Shown piece by piece: positions 1 through 9,260 of a stretch of DNA of 64,000 nt. Position 1 is the first letter of the stretch. Each line of letters begins with the position of its first letter. The notes under the pieces were generated by a model that ran no database searches, had not been told where the DNA came from, and worked only from the letters and a program-made list of their open reading frames with translations. The position numbers and the translations under genes were made by a program. Source of the DNA: JBGAPH01 sp046349955 (GTDB taxonomy: Bacteria; Planctomycetota; Planctomycetia; Pirellulales; JBGAPH01); the NCBI GenBank assembly GCA_046349955.1, contig JAXMBI010000004.1:124001-188000 (forward strand). Direction: 5' to 3'.

Positions 1-2733
1 CTCGCGACGCCGGCTCGAACTGCGGCTCATCCGCTGCCGGCCGCTCTGAGCGTTGTTTTGCTGGCCGCTGGATGCGGCCGGGCGGAGCACACGAGCGAGC
101 GTCGCCTCGAGCTCCAGAGCGTCGACGCCTCCCTTGAGGGCAACGACGGAGACCTTGCGCGTGGCGGACGACGCGTCGAGTTGTTCGATCATGTGAATGA
201 CGTCGGGCAGCAGGATTTGCGGGGCCGACACGATTAGTTGATTCGCCGACTCGTCGATCCCCAGCGAGAGGGAGCCCTTGAACTGCGGACGCTTGCTCCG
301 CGAGCCATACGAGCTGCGCCGCTGCTCCTGAGACTGGTTCTGGCCGAGCGCCCGGTCGTTGTCGCTGAGCAGGTCGCGATACACCTCCTTGACCATGCTG
401 GCCAATTCGGCCGCCTGACCATGCTTGAGGGCAACAATCTGGGTGACCCGCGTCGTTTGCGGATCGACGCGTTCGGGACGGTCGTAGGTCTCGACCAGCC
501 CCGCGATCTGCTCGAGCTGTTCGGGCGTGGCATGCTGCACGAGTACGGTGTTGGTGTCGGAATCGGAGATGAACCGCAGGGGCTGCCGTTCGGAGAGCCG
601 CGGCCGATCCTCGTCGTCGCGACGCCGGCGGCCGGAGTCGTCCTCCGCGCCGAACACGTCTTCCAAATTCATCCGCACGAGAAAGGCGTTGGCGTGCTCG
701 AGCTGGAACACCCGAAAGTCTTCCCCCTTGGGTAAAAGCCCTGCGAGAAGCTGGTCGAAGCGATCGAGGGCCTCGGGATCGGGCGAGGTGACGATCAGGC
801 GGCCGTCGGGGCCGGGGGCGACGCGAACCGGGGCGGCGGTCCCCGTCGGTCGCTGGGAGGGTGAATCGCCTTCCTGAACCGGCGAGGGCAGCGCGTCCTT
901 CGCGGCCTCCGGCTGCTCAGCCGCGGCAACCACGGCCGCCAGCGCCACGCTCAACGGCTGCTTCACCAAAATGAACGGGTCGCGCCGCAGCGGCGATTCC
1001 TGCTCGAGAGCCATCGGCGCTCGGTCGTGGGGCGGCTCCACGGTCGCGGCTTTCGACTGCGGCGCCGTGCGCCCTGTGGCCGCCGGCGCCGACGCCGGCG
1101 GTGCGGCTCCGGGGGGCACGATTTCCAGCGGGTTGTTGCCTTCGGTGGGCCACAGCCGCTGCAGTTGCTCGAGCAACTCTGCGGGCCGCTTCCCGCGGGT
1201 ATCGAGCACACGCACGAGCGGCGGCCGCTTGGCCTCGTCAGCCTCGAGCCCCAGTTTGGCGGTCAGTTCGCGCACTTGGGCTAGCTCGTCTTCGGTGCCG
1301 CAAACGACGATCTGATTGCGGGCGACATCCGCCTCGACACAGAAGCGATCGCCCCGGTTGTTCGTGCGCGCGCTCCCGGAGCGGCCGAAGATGTATTCGA
1401 TCGTGCCGGCAATCTCGTCGGCGGGAATGGCGCCGGTGCGAATCACCTCGAAGCGGCGTCCGCCCGTGTCGAGTTGCTGCACCAGCGAGGCGATCAGCAG
1501 TTGATCGTTGGGGGGCGCGTACGCGATCAGGGTGCGGTTGTTTTCATCGGCTTCGAGCCGCGTGCTGGCGTCGAGCTTGCCATTGGAACGCAGTTGCTCG
1601 AGCAGACTCGCCACACGCTGCGGGGCGATCTCCGGCAGCCGGTAGGTGCGCATGCGGGCGGCGCTCGCCAGGGGCGAGAGGGTCTCCCGCGGCGGCTGAT
1701 CGAGCGCCTCGACCGCCTGCTTGATCAACACCATCTGATCGGGGGGCGCGTTGGCCAGCACGCTGTTGTCCTGCTCGTTGGCCACAATGCGGACCTGCGG
1801 CGGCTGCTTCGTGAGCTGCTGCGCATCTTTGCCGAGTTGCTTGAACAGCTCGGTCTTCATCCGCGTTTCTTCGATCGCCAGCTCGGTGCGGCCCTGGCGG
1901 CCGCGCTGCGGTTCGACGCCCACCAGGTCGCGCAGCTTCTCCGCGACGTCGGTGGCCCGGGCATGCTGCAGGCGGAACTCGAGCACCATGCGCTCCTGAG
2001 CGCCGTTTTGCTCGTGCGCGAGCAACTTGCGAAGCTCCCGCAAGTTGACCACGGCGTCCATGGCTTCGAGCTGGTTCGTCGCCTTGAGCGGGGTGAGCGC
2101 GCCGAACGCGCTGACGAGCGGACGCAGTTGCTCAGAGGCGGCTTCGGCCACCAGCCGCTCCAAGGGGAAGCGGGTGCGCACCCATTCGTGCGGATCACGC
2201 TGGTCGAGCTCCTCCGGGGCCACGTGCGGCACGAGCGCCGGGTTGATCCCTTCGAGCTTCACCACCGACAGCACTTCGCCGCGTCGTAGCAGCGTATAGC
2301 CGCGGGCCAGCAAGTGCATGTTGATCAGGTCGCGGGCCTCGTCGAGCGTGTAAGAGCGCTGCGTTTCGAGATTCAAATAGTCGGCCGGCAGCTCCTGCCA
2401 GTCGAGCGTCTGCTGCGAAACTTCGGCCAGCCACTCGAGCACGGCGGGCCAGGGCTGCCCGCGAAAGCCGAAACGCAGTCGGCCATCCTCGTCGCGCGCG
2501 ACCTCGAGGCCGGCTTGGGCCGGCGGCGGCACTTGGTTGCGCTGAATGGAGGTAGGCGCGGGGTTGGCCGCGGGCGTTGGCGTTGTAGAGGGGGCGCCGG
2601 GGATCGCGGGCGTCGCGGGAGTTTGCGCGGCGGGCTCGGGCGCGGGCGTTTGGGCGAGCAAGGGGGCCCCGCTGCAAACAAAGACACACGCCACGAGCAG
2701 CAACGAAGCGATCTGTCTGGGCGAGCAGATCAT
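1..2733 (-). CDS. Secretin N-domain (NolW-like) repeat protein, exported, partial at window edge
   Basis: An open frame of 911 codons runs from an ATG at 2733 to base 1 without a stop, so the 3' end lies outside the window. A GGGAGG ribosome site sits 5 nt before the ATG. Residues 1-28 form a clear signal peptide ending near APLLAQ, followed by a Pro/Ala/Thr-rich linker. Several repeats of about 70-100 residues follow (around 245-350, 360-425, 425-500, 670-750 and 760-860). They resemble secretin_N/NolW folds: a strand-helix start such as TRVTQIVALKHGQAAELA, then an 'N-x-L-I-V-x-A-P' strand and a closing helix ending 'IEQLD'. The secretin pore domain is not seen in the visible part. Family knowledge: such domains form periplasmic rings of type II/IV secretion or pilus secretins, and planctomycetes carry many long proteins with them. 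A role in secretion or pilus assembly is inference. Confidence 0.85.
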   Translation of the reverse strand, partial: MICSPRQIASLLLVACVFVCSGAPLLAQTPAPEPAAQTPATPAIPGAPSTTPTPAANPAPTSIQRNQVPPPAQAGLEVARDEDGRLRFGFRGQPWPAVLEWLAEVSQQTLDWQELPADYLNLETQRSYTLDEARDLINMHLLARGYTLLRRGEVLSVVKLEGINPALVPHVAPEELDQRDPHEWVRTRFPLERLVAEAASEQLRPLVSAFGALTPLKATNQLEAMDAVVNLRELRKLLAHEQNGAQERMVLEFRLQHARATDVAEKLRDLVGVEPQRGRQGRTELAIEETRMKTELFKQLGKDAQQLTKQPPQVRIVANEQDNSVLANAPPDQMVLIKQAVEALDQPPRETLSPLASAARMRTYRLPEIAPQRVASLLEQLRSNGKLDASTRLEADENNRTLIAYAPPNDQLLIASLVQQLDTGGRRFEVIRTGAIPADEIAGTIEYIFGRSGSARTNNRGDRFCVEADVARNQIVVCGTEDELAQVRELTAKLGLEADEAKRPPLVRVLDTRGKRPAELLEQLQRLWPTEGNNPLEIVPPGAAPPASAPAATGRTAPQSKAATVEPPHDRAPMALEQESPLRRDPFILVKQPLSVALAAVVAAAEQPEAAKDALPSPVQEGDSPSQRPTGTAAPVRVAPGPDGRLIVTSPDPEALDRFDQLLAGLLPKGEDFRVFQLEHANAFLVRMNLEDVFGAEDDSGRRRRDDEDRPRLSERQPLRFISDSDTNTVLVQHATPEQLEQIAGLVETYDRPERVDPQTTRVTQIVALKHGQAAELASMVKEVYRDLLSDNDRALGQNQSQEQRRSSYGSRSKRPQFKGSLSLGIDESANQLIVSAPQILLPDVIHMIEQLDASSATRKVSVVALKGGVDALELEATLARVLRPAASSGQQNNAQSGRQRMSRSSSRRRE

Positions 2734-3107
2734 GAGTGCCTCCCAATTTTGAGGGCGCGCCGCCCATCCGGAGCTACAAGCCGATGGCTCGCAACAGGGG
2801 GACGGGACGGTCGTAAAGGTGGGACTTCTACTTCAGCCCGGCAAAAGGCGGGACCGGACTTCGCCGCCGGCTTGCTCCGAGCAGGCTGCGGCAGGTCTGA
2901 GGACGGTTGGCAGGGTCGCTCAAACTGCGGGCATTGTGGCCTGCCGGCGGGGCGACTGCAAGGGCACCTGAGAGGTGGCAGAAGGTGAACAGATCACGCA
3001 AGTCCTTTCTCGATAGGGACATGCCCCAGAGAGGGCGCTCACTTCCACGACTTGGTTTGGACCGCGCCGACGGCTTTGGACGAGCTCTGGCGCGAGGGCC
3101 TGCCGCG
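2734..3107. other. Intergenic gap, nothing identifiable
   Basis: This stretch lies upstream of the secretin-like gene and downstream of the TAXI-protein gene, both on the minus strand. Only the GGGAGG ribosome site of the secretin-like gene (within 2739-2744) is recognisable. Short open frames here have no ribosome site or protein-like composition. I saw no tRNA, terminator-type hairpin or convincing promoter. Confidence 0.5.
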
Positions 3108-4598
3108 CTAAGCCGTGGGAGATCGCGCTGGGGCCGCTACGGCCGAAGAATAGACCGCGGACGCCCCGTACCGAGGCTGCCGCAGGCGCTGGGCAGATTC
3201 GGCGGACTCGCGCTGCAGCGTTTGCAGGTGGCGCCGGGCGTCTTTGAGCAGCGCCAGGATGTTGGCGATCCGCTGCTCGCCGCCAATGCGCCCCTCGCAA
3301 ATGTCCTCGATCAACTCCTGCCGGAGCTTGAGCAAGCGTTCGTCGAGGTGGCCCATCAGCTCTCGAGTCGGAATCGAGTCGGGCTGATCGAGCGACGAGC
3401 TCAGGGCGATCTGCTCCACCTTGCGGATCTCGGCGAAGTAGTCGGTAGGCTGCGGACCCTTGCGCCGCCGCAGCAGGCTATAAAGCGAGAGGGCGCCGGC
3501 GCTGAACGCGCCGAAGATGCTCAGGCCCTCGCTGACCCACTCGAGCGCCGCATTGATCGCCAGCGGCTTGTTGCGGTCGAGATAAGCCTCGGCCGCCGGG
3601 TGAAGCGCATAGGGCGTGGCCACGTCGCGCGGCGAAGCCGAGTTCAGCCGGTGGGCAAACTCCCCCTCGAACAGCGTTTGCATCAGCGGCCGAATCGCGC
3701 TCGCGGGCGCATCTCGGCGGGCGACCACCAGCAGCCGCATGCCCACCGTTTCGCAATCGTTGGCCGGAAACGCATGGGTGGTGAAGTAGCTGTGCGCTGG
3801 AATCGTGGTCCGCTCGAGGAACTCACGCTGCACCACGGTGGTCGGGGCGTCGCCGTCCTGCAGATTATCCAGCAAAAACGCCCGCGTCGCCGGCAAAGGC
3901 ACAAGCCGATAGTCGGCCGCCTCCACAAGCTGCTGCACCAGCGGAGACGGCAGCGACGCCAATACGAGCAGGCAGTCTGGCAGGCTGGCGATCAGCGCGC
4001 GCCGCTCTTCACCGCTGGCGGCGAGAATCCGCTGGCTCGTCGCGAGCAGGTGTTCCTTCGTTTGCTCCAGGGGGACGATGGCGCCGGGGTGTCCCGCTGC
4101 GGGAAGCTTCAGGCGGCCGAAGTCGAGAAAGTCGTGCGCGAGGAGCCATTCGACGCTGCCACGTTCGCCAAGATTGACCCGCTTCCCCCGAATCGACTCG
4201 ATCAGCGGCGCTTCGGCCAACTCCTTGCGGACGAGCACATGCACCGCTTCCAGCTGAATCGCACTCAAGACGACGATGTCCTCGTCGTTGGGAACGGTCA
4301 CTCCGTTGCTCACGATCGCCGCGTCGAGCTTTCCCGCCTTGAGCAGCGTTAAGCAGTCTTCGGAACCGGCGTTGGCCGAGAGGTCGATCGCCAGTCCGTG
4401 CTTGGCGGCCCGGCCGCCGAGATACTCGGCCACCGCGTGCCGACGAGTGCCCTCGGGTCCCGCGCTCAGCCGCAACGCCCTGGGGGTTTGCGCGTCCCAC
4501 CATCGCGCCGCCAACAGCAGGCTGAGCGCCGCCAGGCAGGCGCTGCACAGCAGGGCCTGCTTGCGGTGGGCAATCCAAAGACCGAGGCGCTGTTTCAT
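3108..4598 (-). CDS. TAXI-family TRAP substrate-binding-like membrane protein
   Basis: A 496-residue protein. A hydrophobic segment at about 14-32 is an uncleaved anchor or signal. The next ~320 residues resemble TAXI-type periplasmic binding proteins of TRAP transporters: an early 'GPEGT' motif, a 'LKAGKLDAAIVSNGV' strand-turn and a mature-domain 'VVARRDAP'. A second membrane segment (about 357-374, GAFSAGALSLYSLLRRRK) is followed by a charged, helical, probably cytoplasmic tail of ~120 residues rich in Glu, Arg and Leu. True TAXI binding proteins are about 320 residues and have no such tail. No TRAP permease gene is adjacent. Binding of a small anion is family inference; the tail suggests sensing or scaffolding rather than plain transport. 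The fold is likely but the exact role is unknown. Confidence 0.8.
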   Translation of the reverse strand: MKQRLGLWIAHRKQALLCSACLAALSLLLAARWWDAQTPRALRLSAGPEGTRRHAVAEYLGGRAAKHGLAIDLSANAGSEDCLTLLKAGKLDAAIVSNGVTVPNDEDIVVLSAIQLEAVHVLVRKELAEAPLIESIRGKRVNLGERGSVEWLLAHDFLDFGRLKLPAAGHPGAIVPLEQTKEHLLATSQRILAASGEERRALIASLPDCLLVLASLPSPLVQQLVEAADYRLVPLPATRAFLLDNLQDGDAPTTVVQREFLERTTIPAHSYFTTHAFPANDCETVGMRLLVVARRDAPASAIRPLMQTLFEGEFAHRLNSASPRDVATPYALHPAAEAYLDRNKPLAINAALEWVSEGLSIFGAFSAGALSLYSLLRRRKGPQPTDYFAEIRKVEQIALSSSLDQPDSIPTRELMGHLDERLLKLRQELIEDICEGRIGGEQRIANILALLKDARRHLQTLQRESAESAQRLRQPRYGASAVYSSAVAAPARSPTA

Positions 4599-4718
4599 CG
4601 GCTAGGTAATCTGAGAGGGCGGCGCGAGACGAGCCCCTGACGGCCCTTGCATACCGCAATGGCGGCTGGCGGGTCCAGAGCAATCGGCGAGGTCAACCCG
4701 CCCCGCCCGACCCGGATG

Positions 4719-4737
4719 CAGGCTGAAAGCCTGTGCC
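4719..4737 (-). repeat. Short palindromic repeat, CAGGCT family, copy 1
   Basis: On the minus strand this reads GGCACAGGCTTTCAGCCTG, with arms CAGGCT/AGCCTG around a short loop. A 19-nt match with one mismatch is at 60673-60691. It lies between tyrS and the TAXI-protein gene, both on the minus strand, so it could act as an RNA hairpin after tyrS. Confidence 0.55.
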
Positions 4738-4792
4738 GCGAACGGCCCTTATCGCCTGCGGACTGCGGCGCGCACCGCCGGCGGATAGAGAC

Positions 4793-6067
4793 TCACACGA
4801 ACCGTAGCAGCGCATAGTTCTTCTTGCCCGACCGCAGCACGAGCACCGACTCGCTGGCCAGGTCGGCGGCTGTGAGCTGCCGCTCGATCTCCGTTACGCG
4901 GCGATTGTTTGCATAGGCGCCACCTTGCTGCACTGCGCGGCGGGCTTCCCCCTTGCTCTTCGAGAGGCCGGCCTCGACCAGGGCGTCGGCGATGTTCAGC
5001 CCGTCTCCTTCCAGGCGTGCTCGCGGCAGCTCCTTGCTCGGCACGTCGGCAAAGATCTGGCCGAGCTGCGCGTCGGAGAGGGCGGCGATTTCGGCGCCGA
5101 AAAAGATCTCAGTGGCCCGCTTTGCCGAGGCCAAGCCTTCACCGCCGTGGACGAGCTCGGTAAGCGCTTCGGCCAGCCGCCGCTGGCTGTCGCGGCGTCC
5201 CGGCTCGCTCGCCCGCGAGTCGTCGAGCGATTCAATCTCCTCGCGCTCGAGCTCGGTGAGATACCGTAGGCATTTGCCGACGATGTCGTCCTCGACGTTG
5301 ATCCAGTACTGGTAGAACTGGTAGGGGCTCGTGCGGTCGGCGGCCAACCAGATCGTGCCGCGCTCGGTTTTGCCCATCTTGGCGCCGTCGCTCTTCGTCA
5401 AGAGCGGCAACGTGAGCCCGTAGAGTTGCACGCTCCGCAACCGCCGCGCCAGGTCGATGCCGGCCGTGATGTTGCCCCATTGGTCGCTCCCGCCGATTTG
5501 CAGCTCGCACCCCAGCTGCTGGTGCAGATGCACGAAGTCGTAAGCCTGGAGCAGCATGTAGCTGAATTCGGTGTAGCTGATGCCGGCGTCGCTGGTGATG
5601 CGGTTCTTGATCGACTCCTTGGCCAGCATCACGTTGACCGGCACGTGCTTGCCGACGTCGCGGAGGAACTCGAGATAGCTGAAGCGGCTCATCCAGTCGT
5701 GGTTGTTCACGAGCAGGGCCGCTCGAGGCCCGGCGTCGAAATCGAGGAACCGCCGCATCTGCCGCTCGAGCCCCGCCACGTTGCGGGCGAGCGCCTCCTT
5801 GTCGAGCAGGTTGCGTTCCTCGCTCTTGCCGCTGGGGTCGCCAATCATGCCGGTGGCGCCCCCCACTACGGCGATCGGCCGGTGACCGGCGCGCTGGAAC
5901 CGCCGCAGCGTGAGCAGCGGGATCAGACTGCCCACGTGCAGGCTCTCGGCCGTGGGGTCGAACCCGGCGTAGAGGGTGCGGCTGCCTTCGGCGAGCCAGC
6001 CGGGCAAGAAGGCGTCGTCGGTGGTCTGCTGGATCAGCCCGCGCCAGGCGAGTTCGGAGTGGATCAT
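4793..6067 (-). CDS. tyrS: Tyrosine--tRNA ligase
   Basis: Charges tRNA-Tyr with tyrosine in the cytoplasm. The protein is 424 residues from the ATG at 6067, the usual bacterial TyrS length. An in-frame start at 6121 would add an Arg/Pro-rich extension unlike the family, so I reject it. The class I signature appears as HVGS (about 44-47), preceded by YAGFDPTAESL. The second signature is KMGKT (about 231-235) in a 'KSDGAKMGKTE' context. Tyrosine-site motifs such as the 'GGSDQWGNI' loop are present. The C-terminal ~70 residues form an S4 RNA-binding domain ('KGEARRAVQQGGAYANN'). It stands alone: the upstream side is a repeat-bearing gap and the downstream gene is unrelated. I saw no T-box leader. 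Confidence 0.97.
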   Translation of the reverse strand: MIHSELAWRGLIQQTTDDAFLPGWLAEGSRTLYAGFDPTAESLHVGSLIPLLTLRRFQRAGHRPIAVVGGATGMIGDPSGKSEERNLLDKEALARNVAGLERQMRRFLDFDAGPRAALLVNNHDWMSRFSYLEFLRDVGKHVPVNVMLAKESIKNRITSDAGISYTEFSYMLLQAYDFVHLHQQLGCELQIGGSDQWGNITAGIDLARRLRSVQLYGLTLPLLTKSDGAKMGKTERGTIWLAADRTSPYQFYQYWINVEDDIVGKCLRYLTELEREEIESLDDSRASEPGRRDSQRRLAEALTELVHGGEGLASAKRATEIFFGAEIAALSDAQLGQIFADVPSKELPRARLEGDGLNIADALVEAGLSKSKGEARRAVQQGGAYANNRRVTEIERQLTAADLASESVLVLRSGKKNYALLRFV

Positions 6068-6194
6068 GCGGAGAGCGAGAGGCGGTCGAGGAAGGCGGCG
6101 CCCGGAAGCTCGGCGCGGCAAGCCGTGCAGTGTCGGCGACTTGCGGCCGGGGAGTCAAGACGCGACCGGCGGGCGTTTGTATCAGCCGGGTTTT

Positions 6195-6296
6195 CACCAC
6201 GGAGACACGGAGGCACGGAGAGAAACGGGACGGCGAACGAGGCCAGGCACTGAAAATCTTCGTTTGTCCTCTCCGCGCCTCCGTGTCTCCGTGGTC
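6195..6296. repeat. Inverted repeat of the 'cacggagacacggaggcacgg' type
   Basis: The left arm (about 6195-6225) reads CACCACGGAGACACGGAGGC and onward. The right arm (about 6268-6296) is its reverse complement with one or two changes, ending TCTCCGTGGT. The arms are ~28 nt with a ~43-nt spacer, so the transcript could fold into a long hairpin. I recall near-identical elements as common intergenic repeats in environmental bacteria including planctomycetes; that recollection was not checked. It sits between the divergent tyrS and MFS genes. Confidence 0.75.
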
Positions 6297-6479
6297 AACA
6301 AGCCGTTGCCCTGCCGTTTGGCTGGGCTGTTCGACGCGGGAGGTCTGGCTGGCCTCGCTAGCGTCGATCGACTAAACTCGCCACGGGGTTAGGTAAGCCG
6401 TTGCGGCGGCCCCTAGCCCGTCCTCCCGCCCTGCTACCCTTCGATCGCAGTTCCTCCTTCCCCTTCCTTTCGAGAGCTC

Positions 6480-7811
6480 ATGGACACTTCGGCGAGTCCG
6501 CGTTCTGGTTTGACCCGCACGGAATGGCTCATCTGCATCATCGCGTCGATCGGATTCGCGTTCGACATCTATGAGTTGCTGATGTTGCCGCTGATCGTGC
6601 GGCCGGCGCTGACCGACTTGGGGGTTGCAACGGCCGATTTCAACAAGTGGGTCGGACTTTTGTTCTACATCCCCGCGCTGTTCGGTGGGATCTTTGGTCT
6701 GGTCGGCGGTTACCTCACCGACTTACTCGGCCGGCGGCGCGTGCTGACCTGGAGCATTTTGCTCTACGCGTTCTCGGCGATGGCCGCCGGATTTAGCACT
6801 TCGCCGGAGATGCTGCTCTTCTTCCGCACGACGACCTTCATCGGTGTGTGTGTTGAGTTCGTCGCGGCGGTCGCCTGGCTGGCAGAGTTGTTTCCCGAAC
6901 CGAAGCGGCGCGAAGCCGTGCTGGGGTATACCCAAGCGTTCTCGTCGCTGGGCGGCATTCTCGTAACCGGGGCCTTTTTCCTCGCTGGTCGCCTCGGTCC
7001 GCATCTTCCCGCGATTCATGGAGATCACCAGGCGTGGCGATACACGCTGATCTCGGGCGTGATTCCGGCGATTCCGCTGATTTTCATTCGTCCGTTCTTG
7101 CCTGAGTCACCCACGTGGCAGTCCAAGAAAGCCGCCGGCACACTCAAGCGGCCGAGCTTTGCTGAGTTGTTTAAGCCTCAATTCCGGCGAACCACGATCA
7201 TCACGGCGCTGATGTTTGCGTGCAGTTACGGCGCGGCCTTCGGCGCCATTCAGCATTTGCCGCGGATCGTGCCTGACATTCCGTCGGTCGCCGCCTTGCC
7301 CAAGCCCCGGCAAGCCGACGTGATCAGCGCGGTTCAAGGTTGGCAGGAAGTCGGCGGACTCGTTGGTCGTTTTCTGCTCGCCTTCTTGGCGGTGCGGATC
7401 GTTAGCCGGCGCAACCTGCTGCGGGTATTTCAGGCGCCGGGGCTGTTCCTCGTGCCGCTGGTGTTTCTCTACCCGGCGGTTTCCAACGTGGGCTTGCTCA
7501 AAGTCGGCATCTTCTTTGCCGGATTGCTGACCGTCGCCCAGTTCAGCTTCTGGGGCAACTACTTGCCACGGGTCTATCCGCTGCACTTGCGCGGCACCGG
7601 CGAAAGCTTTGCCGCCAATGTCGGCGGACGCATTCTGGGCACGTCGGCCGCGCTCATCATTACCTACACTCCTCTGCCGCAGTTGATGCCCGGCACATCG
7701 CAAGGGCACAAGATTGCCTATGCCGCGGCGATCGTGGCCTTCGGCGTCTACCTGGCCGGCAACATCCTCTGCTTCTGGCTGCCGGAGCCGGCAGGCGAAA
7801 TCGAGGACTGA
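6480..7811 (+). CDS. Major facilitator superfamily transporter
   Basis: A 443-residue inner-membrane protein with about twelve hydrophobic segments. The loop after the second segment carries the MFS motif A in the form GGYLTDLLGRRR (about 75-86). 'FDIYELLMLPLIVRPAL' in the first segment resembles the sugar/organic-acid:proton symporter branch. The start ATG at 6480 is preceded by GAGAG. A second conserved loop ('PEPKRREAVLGYTQAFSSLGG') follows segment 4. The substrate cannot be told from sequence. The gene is monocistronic: its stop is 5 nt from the stop of the convergent DUF1559 gene. Confidence 0.9.
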   Translation: MDTSASPRSGLTRTEWLICIIASIGFAFDIYELLMLPLIVRPALTDLGVATADFNKWVGLLFYIPALFGGIFGLVGGYLTDLLGRRRVLTWSILLYAFSAMAAGFSTSPEMLLFFRTTTFIGVCVEFVAAVAWLAELFPEPKRREAVLGYTQAFSSLGGILVTGAFFLAGRLGPHLPAIHGDHQAWRYTLISGVIPAIPLIFIRPFLPESPTWQSKKAAGTLKRPSFAELFKPQFRRTTIITALMFACSYGAAFGAIQHLPRIVPDIPSVAALPKPRQADVISAVQGWQEVGGLVGRFLLAFLAVRIVSRRNLLRVFQAPGLFLVPLVFLYPAVSNVGLLKVGIFFAGLLTVAQFSFWGNYLPRVYPLHLRGTGESFAANVGGRILGTSAALIITYTPLPQLMPGTSQGHKIAYAAAIVAFGVYLAGNILCFWLPEPAGEIED

Positions 7812-7816
7812 GACCT

Positions 7817-8698
7817 TTAGTCCTCGAGGTCGGCGCGGTCGCCTGCGGACCGCGTGGCCAGCGAGGCGTGGGTGTGGAAGTTCATCGCGTAGGAGAGCGA
7901 ATGCACGGAGCCGTCGCAGAAGACGGCGTTCCAACTCGCTTGGTGCGCGCTGCCGAAGCTGTGGCAACTCCAACAGGCCAAGCTGCCCGGCTGATCGTGC
8001 GCTGGCATTTTCTTGGCCCAGCGCACGCAGTTGCCTCCCGTGCAGTCATAGATGCTGCTGTCGTCACCGGGGTCGCGGCCCGACTCGTACTCGCCGCCGC
8101 TCATGGCCTTCTCGCCGATCAAATAAGTTTGGCTGAGGCCGTCTGTCACGTCCGCGGAGCGTACCGTGCTCGAGTGATTGAGCTGCCCCATCTGCTGGCG
8201 GTCCCAGATGCCGGGCCATTCCATGTGGAAATCTCCCGAGGACTTCGAAGCGCCTCCGTTGAGCACGTAGTCGGTGCGAGCGCCCAGGGCGCGCTGACTC
8301 ACAAGCGGATAGGCGATCGGCCGCCGCCGCGTGGGGCAAATCAGTCCCCCGATCGGAGTGGCGACCACCTGCTTCATCATCGCTGCTCGGTCGCGGGCTT
8401 TGGGATCGGCGGCAGCCGCCCAGGCGTCGTGCAAGCTGCCTTGCTCGAGGAACGGCATGACCGAGACGATCCAACTGCCCACGAACGTTGAGCGCTCGAT
8501 GTGGTTGGCGTACCTGCGGTGCGTGTCTTGATAGAGGATCGCCGCCAGGCCGAATTGCTTGAGCTGGTTGCGGCACTGCGTCTGCCGCGCCGATTCGCGG
8601 GCGGCCTGGACCGCAGGGAGCAGCAGCGCGATCAGCACTCCAATGATCGCCACAACCACGAGCAATTCGACGAGCGTAAACCCGAGACGGCGAGACAT
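7817..8698 (-). CDS. DUF1559 prepilin-like protein
   Basis: A 293-residue protein starting at the ATG at 8698, with AAAGGGAGT just upstream. The longer in-frame start at 8791 is rejected because the prepilin leader must be near the N-terminus. The N-terminus is MSRRLGFTLVELLVVVAIIG, a type IV prepilin cleavage/methylation site and helix. Next comes the planctomycete 'LLLPAVQAARESAR..QCRNQLKQ' segment. The C-terminal DUF1559 (SBP_bac_10-like) domain ends in 'FCDGSVHSLSYAMN'. Cys pairs (CTGGNC, CWSC) are present. Family knowledge: planctomycetes encode dozens of these pseudopilin-like exported proteins of unknown function. On the minus strand a TACAAT (8770-8765) could be its -10 element. Confidence 0.92.
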   Translation of the reverse strand: MSRRLGFTLVELLVVVAIIGVLIALLLPAVQAARESARQTQCRNQLKQFGLAAILYQDTHRRYANHIERSTFVGSWIVSVMPFLEQGSLHDAWAAAADPKARDRAAMMKQVVATPIGGLICPTRRRPIAYPLVSQRALGARTDYVLNGGASKSSGDFHMEWPGIWDRQQMGQLNHSSTVRSADVTDGLSQTYLIGEKAMSGGEYESGRDPGDDSSIYDCTGGNCVRWAKKMPAHDQPGSLACWSCHSFGSAHQASWNAVFCDGSVHSLSYAMNFHTHASLATRSAGDRADLED

Positions 8699-9260
8699 CG
8701 CCACTCCCTTTGCAGTTTGGAAGGAGAGGACCGTGTTCGCCTCAATGGCTCTGTGCCAAGCTCGATTGTAAAGCATTTTCGGAAATCGCAAGCCTGGTTG
8801 GTCTGCGATTTGCCTCGCCCGCGCGCACCCAGCCGTTGGGTGTTCTGTCGCCCCCTCTCGAGCATGGAAAACAAGGGTTATCCCTTGTTTCGTGGGAATC
8901 CGACAGGAATTTAGTCCGGAATCGCCTTAGGGCAAAGCCGGGCTCACTCGGAGCACGGTGCACCCGCGTCTCAAGGCTTTCTACTAATTGCATTTAGGAC
9001 TCGATTAGCCGCAGTCTCGAAGGCGGAAAAGCCTTCGTAACTGCGCAATCTTCGCAATCAGAACAAACTTCCTAGCCGGAAAAACTACTGCTGCATGGCC
9101 AATGCCTCCGTTCCTGATGGTGCCAGAAGCGCTGGTGCCTCTGGCGGGGGGATCTCCCCCCCTTGGCCTTCGCGTTCCTGTTGCGGCGGGAAGCGGCGCG
9201 AGTGCAATCGCTGGCCGCCCAAGCCGCGGCAAAGCCGTCCCCACGGCGAGGAGGTTTTGA
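8699..9260. other. Intergenic gap with hairpins between divergent genes
   Basis: The gap separates the divergent DUF1559 and DUF1573 genes. It holds a perfect 9-bp inverted repeat (8869-8877 AAACAAGGG, loop TTAT, 8882-8890), a 7-bp hairpin (9018-9024/9031-9037) with loop GGAAAA, and GGGGGGATCTCCCCCC (9146-9161). The only open frame (from 9095) lacks a ribosome site and runs into the DUF1573 gene in another frame. I call no gene here. Confidence 0.5.

Noticed and set aside
238..2289. Forward frames of 165 and 271 residues in the first 2.3 kb
   Set aside because: They are shadows of the secretin-like gene on the minus strand, which has a signal peptide and a ribosome site.
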